Source: Psychrosphaera sp. F3M07
Lineage (GTDB): Bacteria > Pseudomonadota > Gammaproteobacteria > Enterobacterales > Alteromonadaceae
Assembly (NCBI RefSeq): GCF_018860345.1
Contig: NZ_JAHKPJ010000021.1
Location: 57,173-121,172, forward strand
Length of the DNA: 64,000 bases
Direction: 5' to 3'
A program made the translations under genes and the position numbers. Shown one piece after another: positions 45,710 to 55,236 of this stretch (positions are counted from its first letter, which is position 1; every line of letters begins with the position of its first letter). Under the pieces are notes generated by a model, which worked only from the letters and a program-made list of their open reading frames with translations, was not told the origin of the DNA and searched no databases.

Positions 45710-47481
45710 GATCCATATACCTTATCGCTGTTTGAGGTTTTAGCGTGAGTTAAGCTTGTTGGAGATTGTTCATTTTCGTTGGTTTTACCTTGGTGTTTAT
45801 TTTTGCCTTTAACCTTGAAAGGCAGACTTGCATTTAACATGTCTTTTAAAAATTGTTGTTTAATGGATGAATTGCTTAACGTTGGGGAGTACCACCACCA
45901 GCCATCATTTCTCATTTGAATAGCGGACTCGATGAATAAGTGGATCACTTGATTAAAGTCGTCGTCGGTATAATCAAAGCTCATTATAAGTCGACCGGTT
46001 CCAAGCCAACTAAGCTCTAAACCATTGGATCTTAGATAAAACTGTAACATCCAGTTATAGGCACAGGGTTGTAAGTAATTGACGGATAATATGCTGTGCA
46101 TATTGTCAATTTTGATTGGAATGTCCGACTCTTTTAGAAGCTGATTAAAATGGGCAACCCTACGTATCCAAGTTTGTTCTATGTTTTGATATAGTTTTTG
46201 GATTTCAGGCTCTGCAATACGTTCAAGAAATACATTCATCGCCCCTAATACATAAGGATGTGAATTGAATGTGCCTCGGGCAAGGGAGACATCTACAGGC
46301 TTGTCGTGTTTAAACCGTTTCATCAACTCGTGTTTTCCGGCTAATACGCCAACAGGTAAACCGCCACCTAAAGTTTTACCATAGGTCACCATGTCGGCCT
46401 GAATACCAAAGTAACCTTGGGCACCCCGATATGAAAGCCTGAATCCTGTGAAAACTTCATCAAAGATAAGCACTATATTGCGGTCTGTGCATATTTTTCT
46501 GATGCGTTTTAGCCACCTTGTATAGGTTGTTTTGTCAAAATGTGTGTTTCGGTCACTGGCAATTAATGACGCATCGGATGCTGAATCTGCATTAGGATGG
46601 AAAGCTTGTAATGGATTGATTAACACACAGGCAATATCGTGACGAGTCGATAGGACTTTTAAGGTTTGTTCACTTAAGTCTGCTAATGTGTAAACATCGT
46701 CTACTTTGCGTCGATTTCCAACCCCAGGTTGAACGCCGTCCCACCAACCATGATACGCCCCACATAGTCTGACTAAATGGGTCTTTTTAGTATGATATCT
46801 GGCCATTCTAACGGCTTGCATCACGGCCTCTGTCCCAGACATATGGAACGACACCTCATCAAGTTGTGAAATCGCTTTTATTTTAGCAACATTGTCTGCA
46901 ATCAAGGGGTGATATGAGCCTAGAGCTGGGCCTAAACTTTCCACTCTTGCACTGCCTTGTTTTATACAGTCTTTATAAAATTCATAACCAAAAACGTTAA
47001 CCCCATACGAACCCGATAAGTCATATCGCCATTGACCATCTAAATCTTTAACTTTGACCCCTTGGCTAGCATCAATCATGGATCCTAATTTGAAGACATC
47101 TGGAAGGTGGGTTCTAAATGGAAACGGGACTCGATACAAACTGGTAAATTGAACATCAGAAATGTCATCGGATATTTGTTGGTATTGGCCAATTGTTTTG
47201 ACCGATTGTTTTTTTACCTTATTGGTGAGTGCGTTAAAACCTTTAATGCGTTGTTGTGCCACTTCTTCAGGTGCACCATCTACACAAAAATACTGTTGTG
47301 GTGAGTATTCAAAAAACTTAATCCATCCTGCTATTCTGCGTGACCATTTGCTATGTCCTCGCATTGATTTATGTTTGGCTTTTGACAGTCGAAGTCGAAT
47401 AGCAAATTTTCTGAATAGTAAAAGGGTGGCGACGCAACCTAATAAAGACACGATCCATAATTCATTCATAAATATTCTCAT
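45706..47481 (-). CDS. Membrane-anchored class III aminotransferase
   Basis: A 591-residue PLP enzyme related to glutamate-1-semialdehyde aminomutase and other class III aminotransferases. The cofactor lysine is Lys369 (Y-G-K-T-L-G-G-G-L-P-V-G-V), with D-E-V-F-T-G-F at 341-347 and G-T-E-A-V near 216. It differs from HemL by a 120-residue N-terminal extension that begins with a membrane helix (about 7-23), and by a 50-residue basic, low-complexity tail. Membrane tethering and the neighbours (glycosyltransferase, decarboxylase homologue) suggest it works on a lipid-linked or envelope precursor. It is the first gene of the operon. An internal ATG at 47469 is an alternative start. Confidence 0.82.
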   Translation of the reverse strand: MRIFMNELWIVSLLGCVATLLLFRKFAIRLRLSKAKHKSMRGHSKWSRRIAGWIKFFEYSPQQYFCVDGAPEEVAQQRIKGFNALTNKVKKQSVKTIGQYQQISDDISDVQFTSLYRVPFPFRTHLPDVFKLGSMIDASQGVKVKDLDGQWRYDLSGSYGVNVFGYEFYKDCIKQGSARVESLGPALGSYHPLIADNVAKIKAISQLDEVSFHMSGTEAVMQAVRMARYHTKKTHLVRLCGAYHGWWDGVQPGVGNRRKVDDVYTLADLSEQTLKVLSTRHDIACVLINPLQAFHPNADSASDASLIASDRNTHFDKTTYTRWLKRIRKICTDRNIVLIFDEVFTGFRLSYRGAQGYFGIQADMVTYGKTLGGGLPVGVLAGKHELMKRFKHDKPVDVSLARGTFNSHPYVLGAMNVFLERIAEPEIQKLYQNIEQTWIRRVAHFNQLLKESDIPIKIDNMHSILSVNYLQPCAYNWMLQFYLRSNGLELSWLGTGRLIMSFDYTDDDFNQVIHLFIESAIQMRNDGWWWYSPTLSNSSIKQQFLKDMLNASLPFKVKGKNKHQGKTNENEQSPTSLTHAKTSNSDKVYGS

Positions 47482-47825
47482 TTGTCGTTTTAAACTAAGT
47501 TAACAACGACAAATGACAAATTTGTTGCAAAATTGTGTTGGTTCAATAACAGTAAAGCGTCATTAATATTTCACAGTTATTTTTGTTTTACCTTATTACT
47601 AAACTCAGGTCTCCAATGCGGTGTAGATATTAAAGGTATGACTTATGGTTAACAGTTGTTAATATCCAACGAGTTTCCCCAATGTCGTGATCTAAAGGCT
47701 GTGGCTTGTTTGCTTATTCTTAGTACAAGGGAGCCATATTAATATTGTGATACTTGTTAATAATGAATTAGTTAATTTAGCAAGTAATGTTTAACCGCGG
47801 ATAGATTAAATGTGAGCAGTTTAGT
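47482..47825. other. Intergenic region, divergent promoters
   Basis: A 344-nt AT-rich gap between the aminotransferase operon (minus) and the hybrid kinase (plus). It must contain both promoters. I found no convincing operator, RNA or terminator in it. Confidence 0.35.
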
Positions 47826-50531
47826 TTGAAACAGATTTTATTAGTTATATTTTCTTTTTGTTTACACTTCGTTTTAGTGAAGTTTGGCTCGTTGTTCACA
47901 TTACCTTTTGGCTATGCGAGTATTGTTTGGCCTGTAACAGGCGTCATTTTAGGCATGTACTTTTTATTTGGTCGTTGGATCTTAATAGGTGCATTACTCT
48001 CATCTTTATTAGCTTTTTATCAAGACAGTCATTTAGCATTTCTGCCAAATTACCTAACGGCGTCGTTGGCGGTCATAAACATAATTCAGTTAGTTTTTAC
48101 TAAATATCTAATTGTTCGACTTTGCAAACTGCCTATCAATATTAATAAACCTTACAACACGATTAAGTTTTTAATTCTGACCGGCCCTTTTAGTTCATTC
48201 ATATTCAGCGTTATCTTTTTTGTGATACTTTGGTTCGGAACTGCCCTGGAACTAGAAGTCTTAATGTACATCTGTACGGTTAAGTGGGTTGGCGAGTTTT
48301 TTGGAATTGTATTTTTAACGCCAATATTTTTGTTCTTGTACAAAAATGATTTTGTTAGAAGAACAAGACGGGGCAAGGCCGCCATTATTACAAGTGTGTT
48401 TAGTTTTATATTGATCACTTCCCTGTATTTAGTTGTTAGCAATATTGATTACAAAGAAAAACAACTAAACTTTATAAACACCACAGAGCCATTTATTGAG
48501 CAATTTAATATTACTCAAACCAAAATAAAACACCATATAAAGTCTTTAGATGGGCTGTTTCAAGCGAGTTCATATATTGGAAGAAGTGAATTTGAATTGT
48601 TCACCAATAAGATTAACAGCGATGATACTAAAATTAGAGCACTGGCTTGGCTACCTCATATTACCCACGAACAAAGAGATGAATTTGAACAATCGTTAAA
48701 AAATGAAGGTGTTACTAATGCCCAAATTAGCCAATTAACCAATTTAGGTATGATCACGGCCTTAAAACAACCTTATTACCTCCCCGTGTTTTATATAGAG
48801 CCAATGCAAGAGAATCAATCCGCAATAGGATTAGATGTGTCTACCCATCCGGTTGTCAGTGAAAGTGTGATGAAAGCGATACACAATAAAAATTATGCCA
48901 TCTCGCCATTATTATCCCTAGCTCAACAACAAGATAAACTGTCCGGCATTATTGTTTACTATCCCATTTACATAAAAAATGAAATTGGCATAGAGCAATT
49001 TACTGGACTGGTGGAAGTGATATTTGAGATTGATGTCCTGCTTTCTGACATATATAAACAATTAGGTGAAGGGAATTTCACTTATCAGCTTAGTTATGAT
49101 GATAACAACAACCTATTCAAACAAGAAAGCCATCACGAAGACAGTATATTTACCTATTCATTTGATATTACTATGTTTGATAAGAATGGGTCGTTAACAT
49201 TTGATAGTACAACAGAATTTGAATATAAACTGATCAACTGGGCGCATTTAAGCATCATGGTGGTCGGCCTAATTATAGGTGTTATCTGTGTCATGTTTGT
49301 TTTTTTTATTGTTAGCTTTAATTCAAACTTAACCCGAAAAGTAACAGAAAGTACCGCTGAGTTATTAAAAAAGAACGATGAATTAGAAGCGGCTAATCAG
49401 GCTAAAAATTTATTTTTAGCCAATATAAGTCATGAGTACCGCACACCACTTAACGCAATTATGGGTTTTACCGAAATTGCAAAACGTGAAACAACGGACG
49501 AAGTTGCAAAACAATACCTCGCTAAAATAGACAATGCGTCTGATATTTTATTGAACATAGTTAATGACGTATTAGACCTAACGAAAATGCAAGCCGGTGA
49601 GATGGCTTTGGAAAGTATCGCTTTTCAACCTTCTGCCGTTACCACCTCTGTGGTTGAAATGTTCAACAGTAAAGCGAAAGAAAAGTCCATTAGTTTAACC
49701 TGTGATTTTGCGCCATCTTATGACCTTTGGGTTCAAGGGGATGAATTAAGGTTTAAACAGATCATTATTAACTTACTTAACAATGCGATTAAATTTACCG
49801 ACAATGGCGGCGTTAGTATTTGGGGGGAGTGTATTGATAATGTTGACAGAACAAGAACCCTATTATTAAAAGTAATTGATACCGGCATTGGGATTAAACC
49901 AGAAGATCAGGAAAGATTGTTTTCTTCTTTTGCGCAGGCAGAAAGCGCCACAACTCGTAAATATGGTGGCACTGGATTAGGTTTGTCTATAGTGAAGCAG
50001 TTATGCGGGTTAATGGGCGGAGACATACAACTAACCAGTGATGTTGCTAAAGGAAGTGAGTTTACGGTGAAACTAAACTTACCTAAATCCGTACCATTAT
50101 CCAAAGAAAGTCGTGCTGGTCAGCAACTTGGATCGTCTAAAACTGGTGCCATCAAAGACATGAATGTTTTGGTTGTAGAAGATAATAAAATCAATCAAAC
50201 CATAGTTCAAAAACAGCTTGTATCGCTAGGAGCCCGTTGTGATCTTGCTGATGATGGGCAACAAGCGTTGAATTACCTTAAACATAATACGCCAGATTTA
50301 ATCTTGATGGATATTCAAATGCCGGTGATGGATGGGTTTACCGCGTCAACTAAAATAAAACAAGATCTGCGTTTACAACATATTCCAATTGTTATTTTAA
50401 GCGCAAGTGTGGGTAAAGAAGACCGAGATAAAGCGTCGTCATTAGGAATAGTTGATTTTATTTACAAACCTTTCAAACAAGCTGATCTATTCAAGGCGTT
50501 AAGTAAATATTCCACGATAGATAAAATATAA
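47826..50531 (+). CDS. Hybrid histidine kinase, MASE1-CHASE-HisKA-HATPase-REC
   Basis: A 901-residue sensor kinase. An N-terminal MASE1 membrane domain (about 5-205; L-P-F-G-Y-A-S-I-V-W-P-V-T-G) is followed by a periplasmic CHASE domain (about 220-420). A further membrane helix lies at about 474-496. The kinase core has His536 in N-I-S-H-E-Y-R-T-P-L-N, N-box L-L-N-N-A-I-K-F, and G-boxes D-T-G-I-G-I and G-G-T-G-L-G-L. The receiver domain (778-895) has Asp829 in L-M-D-I-Q-M-P and Lys881. CHASE domains bind small ligands outside the cell. No separate response regulator or Hpt gene adjoins. It starts at TTG; no better ATG exists in frame before the first helix. Confidence 0.9.
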   Translation: MKQILLVIFSFCLHFVLVKFGSLFTLPFGYASIVWPVTGVILGMYFLFGRWILIGALLSSLLAFYQDSHLAFLPNYLTASLAVINIIQLVFTKYLIVRLCKLPININKPYNTIKFLILTGPFSSFIFSVIFFVILWFGTALELEVLMYICTVKWVGEFFGIVFLTPIFLFLYKNDFVRRTRRGKAAIITSVFSFILITSLYLVVSNIDYKEKQLNFINTTEPFIEQFNITQTKIKHHIKSLDGLFQASSYIGRSEFELFTNKINSDDTKIRALAWLPHITHEQRDEFEQSLKNEGVTNAQISQLTNLGMITALKQPYYLPVFYIEPMQENQSAIGLDVSTHPVVSESVMKAIHNKNYAISPLLSLAQQQDKLSGIIVYYPIYIKNEIGIEQFTGLVEVIFEIDVLLSDIYKQLGEGNFTYQLSYDDNNNLFKQESHHEDSIFTYSFDITMFDKNGSLTFDSTTEFEYKLINWAHLSIMVVGLIIGVICVMFVFFIVSFNSNLTRKVTESTAELLKKNDELEAANQAKNLFLANISHEYRTPLNAIMGFTEIAKRETTDEVAKQYLAKIDNASDILLNIVNDVLDLTKMQAGEMALESIAFQPSAVTTSVVEMFNSKAKEKSISLTCDFAPSYDLWVQGDELRFKQIIINLLNNAIKFTDNGGVSIWGECIDNVDRTRTLLLKVIDTGIGIKPEDQERLFSSFAQAESATTRKYGGTGLGLSIVKQLCGLMGGDIQLTSDVAKGSEFTVKLNLPKSVPLSKESRAGQQLGSSKTGAIKDMNVLVVEDNKINQTIVQKQLVSLGARCDLADDGQQALNYLKHNTPDLILMDIQMPVMDGFTASTKIKQDLRLQHIPIVILSASVGKEDRDKASSLGIVDFIYKPFKQADLFKALSKYSTIDKI

Positions 50532-50611
50532 CTATTTTAAATAATACTGTATACATAAACAGCACTATATACTAAACTAAATGTTAAATAGATTATTATA
50601 AAAGTAACCGT

Positions 50612-52588
50612 TTGAAACTCTATATTGCAGAAAAACCAAGTTTAGGTAGAGCCATAGCTGCAGCATTACCCAAACCACATAAAAACTTAAAAACCCATAT
50701 TCAAGTGGGTAATGGTGATGTGGTTACTTGGTGTATTGGTCATATATTGGAGCAAGCTGAACCTGAAAAATATAATCCTGATTATAAAAAGTGGAATGTT
50801 GCTCACTTACCTATAGTGCCTGAAAAGTGGCAGCTACAACCCAAAATCCAAACACGTACACAATTAACTGCAATTAAAAGCTTATTAAAAAATGCGACTC
50901 AAATAATACATGCTGGCGATCCAGATCGCGAAGGTCAGTTATTAGTAGATGAAGTCATTGATTATTTGAAAGTAAACAAAACTAAAAAACAGCAAGTTCA
51001 GCGTTTATTAATAAGTGACTTAAATTATTCAGCGGTTAAACGCTCGTTAGAAAACTTGCAACCCAATTCAAATTTTATGCCTTTATCCATTTCTGCATTA
51101 GCGCGTTCTAGAGCAGATTGGTTGTACGGCATTAACTTAACTCGTGCCTATAGTTTACAAGGCCAAAAAGGCGGTTATAACAGTGTATTATCGGTAGGGC
51201 GTGTGCAAACGCCTATTTTAGGGTTAGTCGTCAATCGCGATAGAGAAATAGATGAATTCACCCCACATGATTATTATGAAGTTGATGCGTATATTCAAAA
51301 TAAAGACGTAAGTCATGAGTTTGGAGAGTCGGTTCATAGCTTTAAAGCAAAATGGAAACCGAGTGCAGCTTGTTTACCACACAGTGATAATCAACAGCGA
51401 GTTATAAACAAAGCGTTAGCGCTTAATGTTGCTAAACGTATAACGGATCAAGATGCTGTGGTCACCGAGTTAACAAAACAAGATAAAAAGCTCAATCCTC
51501 CTCTGCCATATAACTTGTCGAGTCTGCAAATTGATGCTGCTAAACAGTTTTCATTAAATGCCAAAATGGTGTTGGATGTATGCCAAAGTTTATACGAAAA
51601 ACACAAACTTATTACTTATCCTAGATCTGATAGTCGTTATTTACCTAATGAACATTTTGCTCAAGCGCCAAGTATCATTAAGCACCTAAAGTCTTGTGAC
51701 GAAAAGCTGAGCCTGATGGCAAATAACGCAGATGCAAGTTTAAAAAGTAAAGCGTTTAATAGTGCGAAAGTCACAGCACACCATGCCATCATACCCACTG
51801 AAAAGTCATCGCAAAATATCAGTTTAAATCCATTTGAGAAAAGCGTGTATTTTCTTATATGTCGTCAATATTTAGCGCAGTTTTATCCGGTTTATAAATA
51901 CCAACATTGCCATGTTGAATTAACCATAGCTGGTGGAATATTTGTTGTTAATGCTAATGAAGTTCAGCAGCTCGGTTGGAAAACATTATTTCAATACAAA
52001 GATAAAGTTAAAGATAAAAATAAAAGTGACGAACAAGAATTACCGCCTTTGGCGTTAAACGATGTTCTGCATTGTGTTAAAGGTGAAGTGGTAGAAAAGC
52101 AAACCCAAGCGCCGGCGCCATTTACCGACGCCACACTATTAGCGGCAATGACAGGTATCGCTAAGTTTGTTACTGATAAAGAAATTAAAAAAGTATTAAA
52201 GGAAACCGACGGGTTAGGCACAGAAGCTACTCGTGCCGGTATTATCGAGTTGTTATTTAAACGAGGCTTTTTAGTCCGAGTGGGTAAAGCAATTAAGTCG
52301 ACCGACGTTGGCAAAACGCTGATTAATGCGTTACCCGAAAAAGCGTCAACCCCAGACATGACAGCGCAATGGGAAGCCACTCTTAATGATATATGTGAAC
52401 AAAAAGTAAATTATCAAAGCTTTATGCAGCCTTTGTTGTCGGTATTGAACACTATGGTTGCTCAAGCACAGCAGCAAGACTTCTCGTCGTTACCTAAAGT
52501 GGCCTTTAAGCCAAAAGGTAAAAATAAATATACGAGTAAAGCAAAAGCTGGCAGGGCAAACCATAAATCTAAAAATAAAGTGGCTTAA
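50612..52588 (+). CDS. topB: DNA topoisomerase III
   Basis: A 658-residue type IA topoisomerase that relaxes and decatenates DNA. The N-terminal Toprim domain shows Y-I-A-E-K-P-S-L-G-R and G-D-P-D-R-E-G-Q-L-L. The catalytic tyrosine lies in L-I-T-Y-P-R-S-D-S-R-Y-L-P, and the TopB-type G-L-G-T-E-A-T-R-A motif follows. The length is close to E. coli TopB (653). The C-terminus lacks zinc ribbons and ends in a Lys-rich tail. Translation starts at TTG (50612), since the conserved K-L-Y-I-A-E-K-P begins there and no ATG precedes it. Confidence 0.93.
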   Translation: MKLYIAEKPSLGRAIAAALPKPHKNLKTHIQVGNGDVVTWCIGHILEQAEPEKYNPDYKKWNVAHLPIVPEKWQLQPKIQTRTQLTAIKSLLKNATQIIHAGDPDREGQLLVDEVIDYLKVNKTKKQQVQRLLISDLNYSAVKRSLENLQPNSNFMPLSISALARSRADWLYGINLTRAYSLQGQKGGYNSVLSVGRVQTPILGLVVNRDREIDEFTPHDYYEVDAYIQNKDVSHEFGESVHSFKAKWKPSAACLPHSDNQQRVINKALALNVAKRITDQDAVVTELTKQDKKLNPPLPYNLSSLQIDAAKQFSLNAKMVLDVCQSLYEKHKLITYPRSDSRYLPNEHFAQAPSIIKHLKSCDEKLSLMANNADASLKSKAFNSAKVTAHHAIIPTEKSSQNISLNPFEKSVYFLICRQYLAQFYPVYKYQHCHVELTIAGGIFVVNANEVQQLGWKTLFQYKDKVKDKNKSDEQELPPLALNDVLHCVKGEVVEKQTQAPAPFTDATLLAAMTGIAKFVTDKEIKKVLKETDGLGTEATRAGIIELLFKRGFLVRVGKAIKSTDVGKTLINALPEKASTPDMTAQWEATLNDICEQKVNYQSFMQPLLSVLNTMVAQAQQQDFSSLPKVAFKPKGKNKYTSKAKAGRANHKSKNKVA

Positions 52589-52701
52589 CTCGATTGATAT
52601 TGTGAACATAAACAATAAAAAATTTAAAACAAAGAGTAAAATGATTGGCGTCAAGTTTACTTCGTGGTAAATTTCGGCAAATTTTTTAGGAAGTTAGTGA
52701 T

Positions 52702-53277
52702 ATGCCAAAGGCAAGTGATATAAAGAAACATGCAGCTATCGACTTTAATGGTCGAGTAATGATCGTCAAAGATATTGAGCGTTCTGTACCTCAAGGTCGA
52801 GCTGGCGGAAGTTTGTATCGTATGCGTATGTACGATGTGGTGACTGGTAGTAAAGTAGATGAAACCTTTAAAGACAGCGATATGTTGAACTTTGCAGACC
52901 TTACTCGTCGTGCCGCTATGTTCTCTTATATAGATGGCGATCAATATGTGTTTATGGATAACGAAGACTACACGCCGTATAACCTGAATGCGTCCGTTAT
53001 TGAAGAAGAAATTCTATATATAAATGAAGACACAGTTGGCCTGCAAGTTATTTTGATTGAAGGCACTCCAGTTGCACTAGATTTACCTGCGCATGTTGAA
53101 TTGGTGATTGAAGAAACGGCACCAGCGTTAAAAGGTGGTTCTGCCACTGCTCGTACGAAACCTGCAACATTATCGACTGGATTAGTGGTGCAAGTACCTG
53201 AGCATATTTCAACCGGTGATAACATTAAAGTGAGTACCACTGAACAACGATTTTTAGGTCGAGCGGATTCTAAATAA
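52702..53277 (+). CDS. yeiP: Elongation factor P-like protein YeiP (EfpL)
   Basis: A 191-residue three-domain EF-P paralogue that eases ribosome stalling. The tip loop of domain I reads V-P-Q-G-R-A-G-G-S, with an arginine-containing loop instead of the modifiable lysine of canonical EF-P. This and the M-P-K-A-S-D-I-K start mark the YeiP/EfpL branch. No modification enzyme (epmA/epmB) is nearby, which is expected for this branch. An AGGAAG ribosome-binding site precedes the ATG. Confidence 0.93.
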   Translation: MPKASDIKKHAAIDFNGRVMIVKDIERSVPQGRAGGSLYRMRMYDVVTGSKVDETFKDSDMLNFADLTRRAAMFSYIDGDQYVFMDNEDYTPYNLNASVIEEEILYINEDTVGLQVILIEGTPVALDLPAHVELVIEETAPALKGGSATARTKPATLSTGLVVQVPEHISTGDNIKVSTTEQRFLGRADSK

Positions 53278-53303
53278 TCAATCGCTACCATAAGATAATT
53301 TAT

Positions 53304-53332
53304 AAAAAAGCAGACTAATAGTCTGCTTTTTT
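53304..53332 (+). terminator. Rho-independent terminator after yeiP
   Basis: AAAAAAGCAGAC, loop TAATA, GTCTGCTTTTTT: a strong stem followed by T's about 25 nt after the stop. The A tract on the other side could also serve the reverse direction. Confidence 0.88.
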
Positions 53333-53460
53333 GATTTTAACGTTTTAAAAACTTGTTGTTTATTAAATGTTTGCCAAAGGTCACATATTTACGTTACTTT
53401 TATTTAATTGAATATTGCTTTGTCGAACATACACAGCACTTACTTAAACGAGAGTATTAA

Positions 53461-55065
53461 ATGTTAAAAAAAGAATATGATTTTATTGTTGTAGGTGGTG
53501 GATCAGCAGGGTGTGTTTTAGCAGCAAGGTTAACAGAAAATGCGCATTTTAATGTTTTGTTAATTGAAGCCGGATCTGATGATAAAAACGTCGCCGCGGT
53601 TCATGTGCCAGCAGGCGCAGTGGCGATGGTGCCCACTAGATATAAAAATTGGTCATTTAATACCACGGAACAAAAACAATTAAACAATCGCCGTGGTTAT
53701 CAACCAAGAGGTAAGGTACTAGGCGGCTCTAGTGCAATAAATGCGATGATTTATACCCGAGGCCACCAGCAAGATTACGACGACTGGAAAGATTTAGGTT
53801 GGGGCTGGGAAGAGGTGCTCCCTTATTTTATCAAGTCGGAAAATAATTTAGCAATCAAGGGCGAACTTCACGGCAATCAAGGCCCTTTATTTGTCAGTAA
53901 CTCTCGTTCTAATCATCCTATTGCCAATGCCTTTATTAAAGCTGGCGAGTTGCTAGGTCATAAGGTTAATCAGGACTTTAATGGCGCTGACCAAGAGGGA
54001 ATTGGCCGTTATCAAGTTACCCAAATAAATGGCAGACGTTGTAGCGCAGCTAAAGCGTACTTGACTCCAGAAGTGAGACAACGTGACAACTTGACGATTT
54101 TAACGGACAGTCGTGTAACCAAATTGTTATTAGATAACAAACAATGCATTGGTGTAGAAGTAATTTCAAATCACCAGTTATTAACGGTGATGGCGAGCAA
54201 AGAAGTCATTTTAAGCGCCGGTGCGTTCATTTCCCCACAAATATTATTATTATCAGGCATCGGTGCTAAACAGGATATTGTGCCTTTTGGCATTGAACAT
54301 CATCATCAACTGGCTGGAGTAGGTGAAAATCTTGAAGATCATTTAGACTTTATAACCAGTTACAAAGCGAATACTCATAAGATATTTGGATTGTCTGTTA
54401 AAGGTATCGGCTTTTTTACTAAAGAAATTATTAAATACTTATTTAAACGAAAAGGGATTTTAACCTCCAACTTTGCTGAAACCGGCGCATTTTTTAAGAC
54501 AGATCCAAATTTAACCAGACCCGATGTTCAATTGCATTTTGTAGTAGCGGTAGTGGAAGATCATGCTAGGAAAATACGTTCATCGTTAATACATGGCTTT
54601 AGTAATCATACCTGTGTGTTGCGCCCTAAAAGTAAAGGCACCGTAAAATTAGCGTCAAATGATCCAATGACTGACCCTGTAATCGATCCTAACTTTTTAT
54701 CTGATGAAGCAGATATACAGACCATGTTAAAAGGGGTCCGTTTATCTAATGAGATAATGCAACAAAACCCACTTAAACAATACACTAACGCGTCATTAGA
54801 TAATGAATACCATTTGTCAGACGAGGAGTTAATAGAAAAAATTAGAGCCAAAGCAGATACCATCTACCATCCAGTCGGTACTTGTAAAATGGGTATGGAT
54901 GATATGGCTGTTGTGGATACTAAATTGTGCGTACATGGCATTCATGGGTTAAGGGTCGTAGATGCTTCTGTTTTCCCAAATTTAATGGGGGGGAATACCA
55001 ATGCACCCACGATAATGCTAGCAGAAAGGGCCAGTGATTGGATAAAACAGGACTGGGATAGTTAA
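53461..55065 (+). CDS. GMC-family FAD oxidoreductase (choline dehydrogenase-like)
   Basis: A 534-residue flavoprotein. The N-terminal dinucleotide fold is D-F-I-V-V-G-G-G-S-A-G-C-V-L-A-A-R-L. GMC signatures follow (G-K-V-L-G-G-S-S-A-I-N-A-M-I-Y-T-R-G and G-A-F-I-S-P-Q-I-L-L-L-S-G-I-G). The C-terminal active-site His and Asn lie in Y-H-P-V-G-T-C-K-M-G and N-T-N-A-P-T. Members oxidise alcohols such as choline or medium-chain alkanols (AlkJ). The absence of betB/betT neighbours makes a betaine role unproven. Single gene. Confidence 0.88.
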   Translation: MLKKEYDFIVVGGGSAGCVLAARLTENAHFNVLLIEAGSDDKNVAAVHVPAGAVAMVPTRYKNWSFNTTEQKQLNNRRGYQPRGKVLGGSSAINAMIYTRGHQQDYDDWKDLGWGWEEVLPYFIKSENNLAIKGELHGNQGPLFVSNSRSNHPIANAFIKAGELLGHKVNQDFNGADQEGIGRYQVTQINGRRCSAAKAYLTPEVRQRDNLTILTDSRVTKLLLDNKQCIGVEVISNHQLLTVMASKEVILSAGAFISPQILLLSGIGAKQDIVPFGIEHHHQLAGVGENLEDHLDFITSYKANTHKIFGLSVKGIGFFTKEIIKYLFKRKGILTSNFAETGAFFKTDPNLTRPDVQLHFVVAVVEDHARKIRSSLIHGFSNHTCVLRPKSKGTVKLASNDPMTDPVIDPNFLSDEADIQTMLKGVRLSNEIMQQNPLKQYTNASLDNEYHLSDEELIEKIRAKADTIYHPVGTCKMGMDDMAVVDTKLCVHGIHGLRVVDASVFPNLMGGNTNAPTIMLAERASDWIKQDWDS

Positions 55066-55236
55066 CGACTTAAGTATGAAAATGGTGATAATAGAATGTT
55101 TTTTATTCGAATTGTTGATCAATACAAGTCTTATTTTTAAAATTCCTGTATACTCCGCCATCCATTTTTATCTGTAGCCCTGCATAAAGAGTAAATAGAC
55201 TCATTTGTGCACATTTAGTCATTAGGACAAGTTAGC

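Noticed and set aside
53461-55065. Naming this gene betA
   Set aside because: The GMC family is broad and no choline-pathway genes adjoin it.
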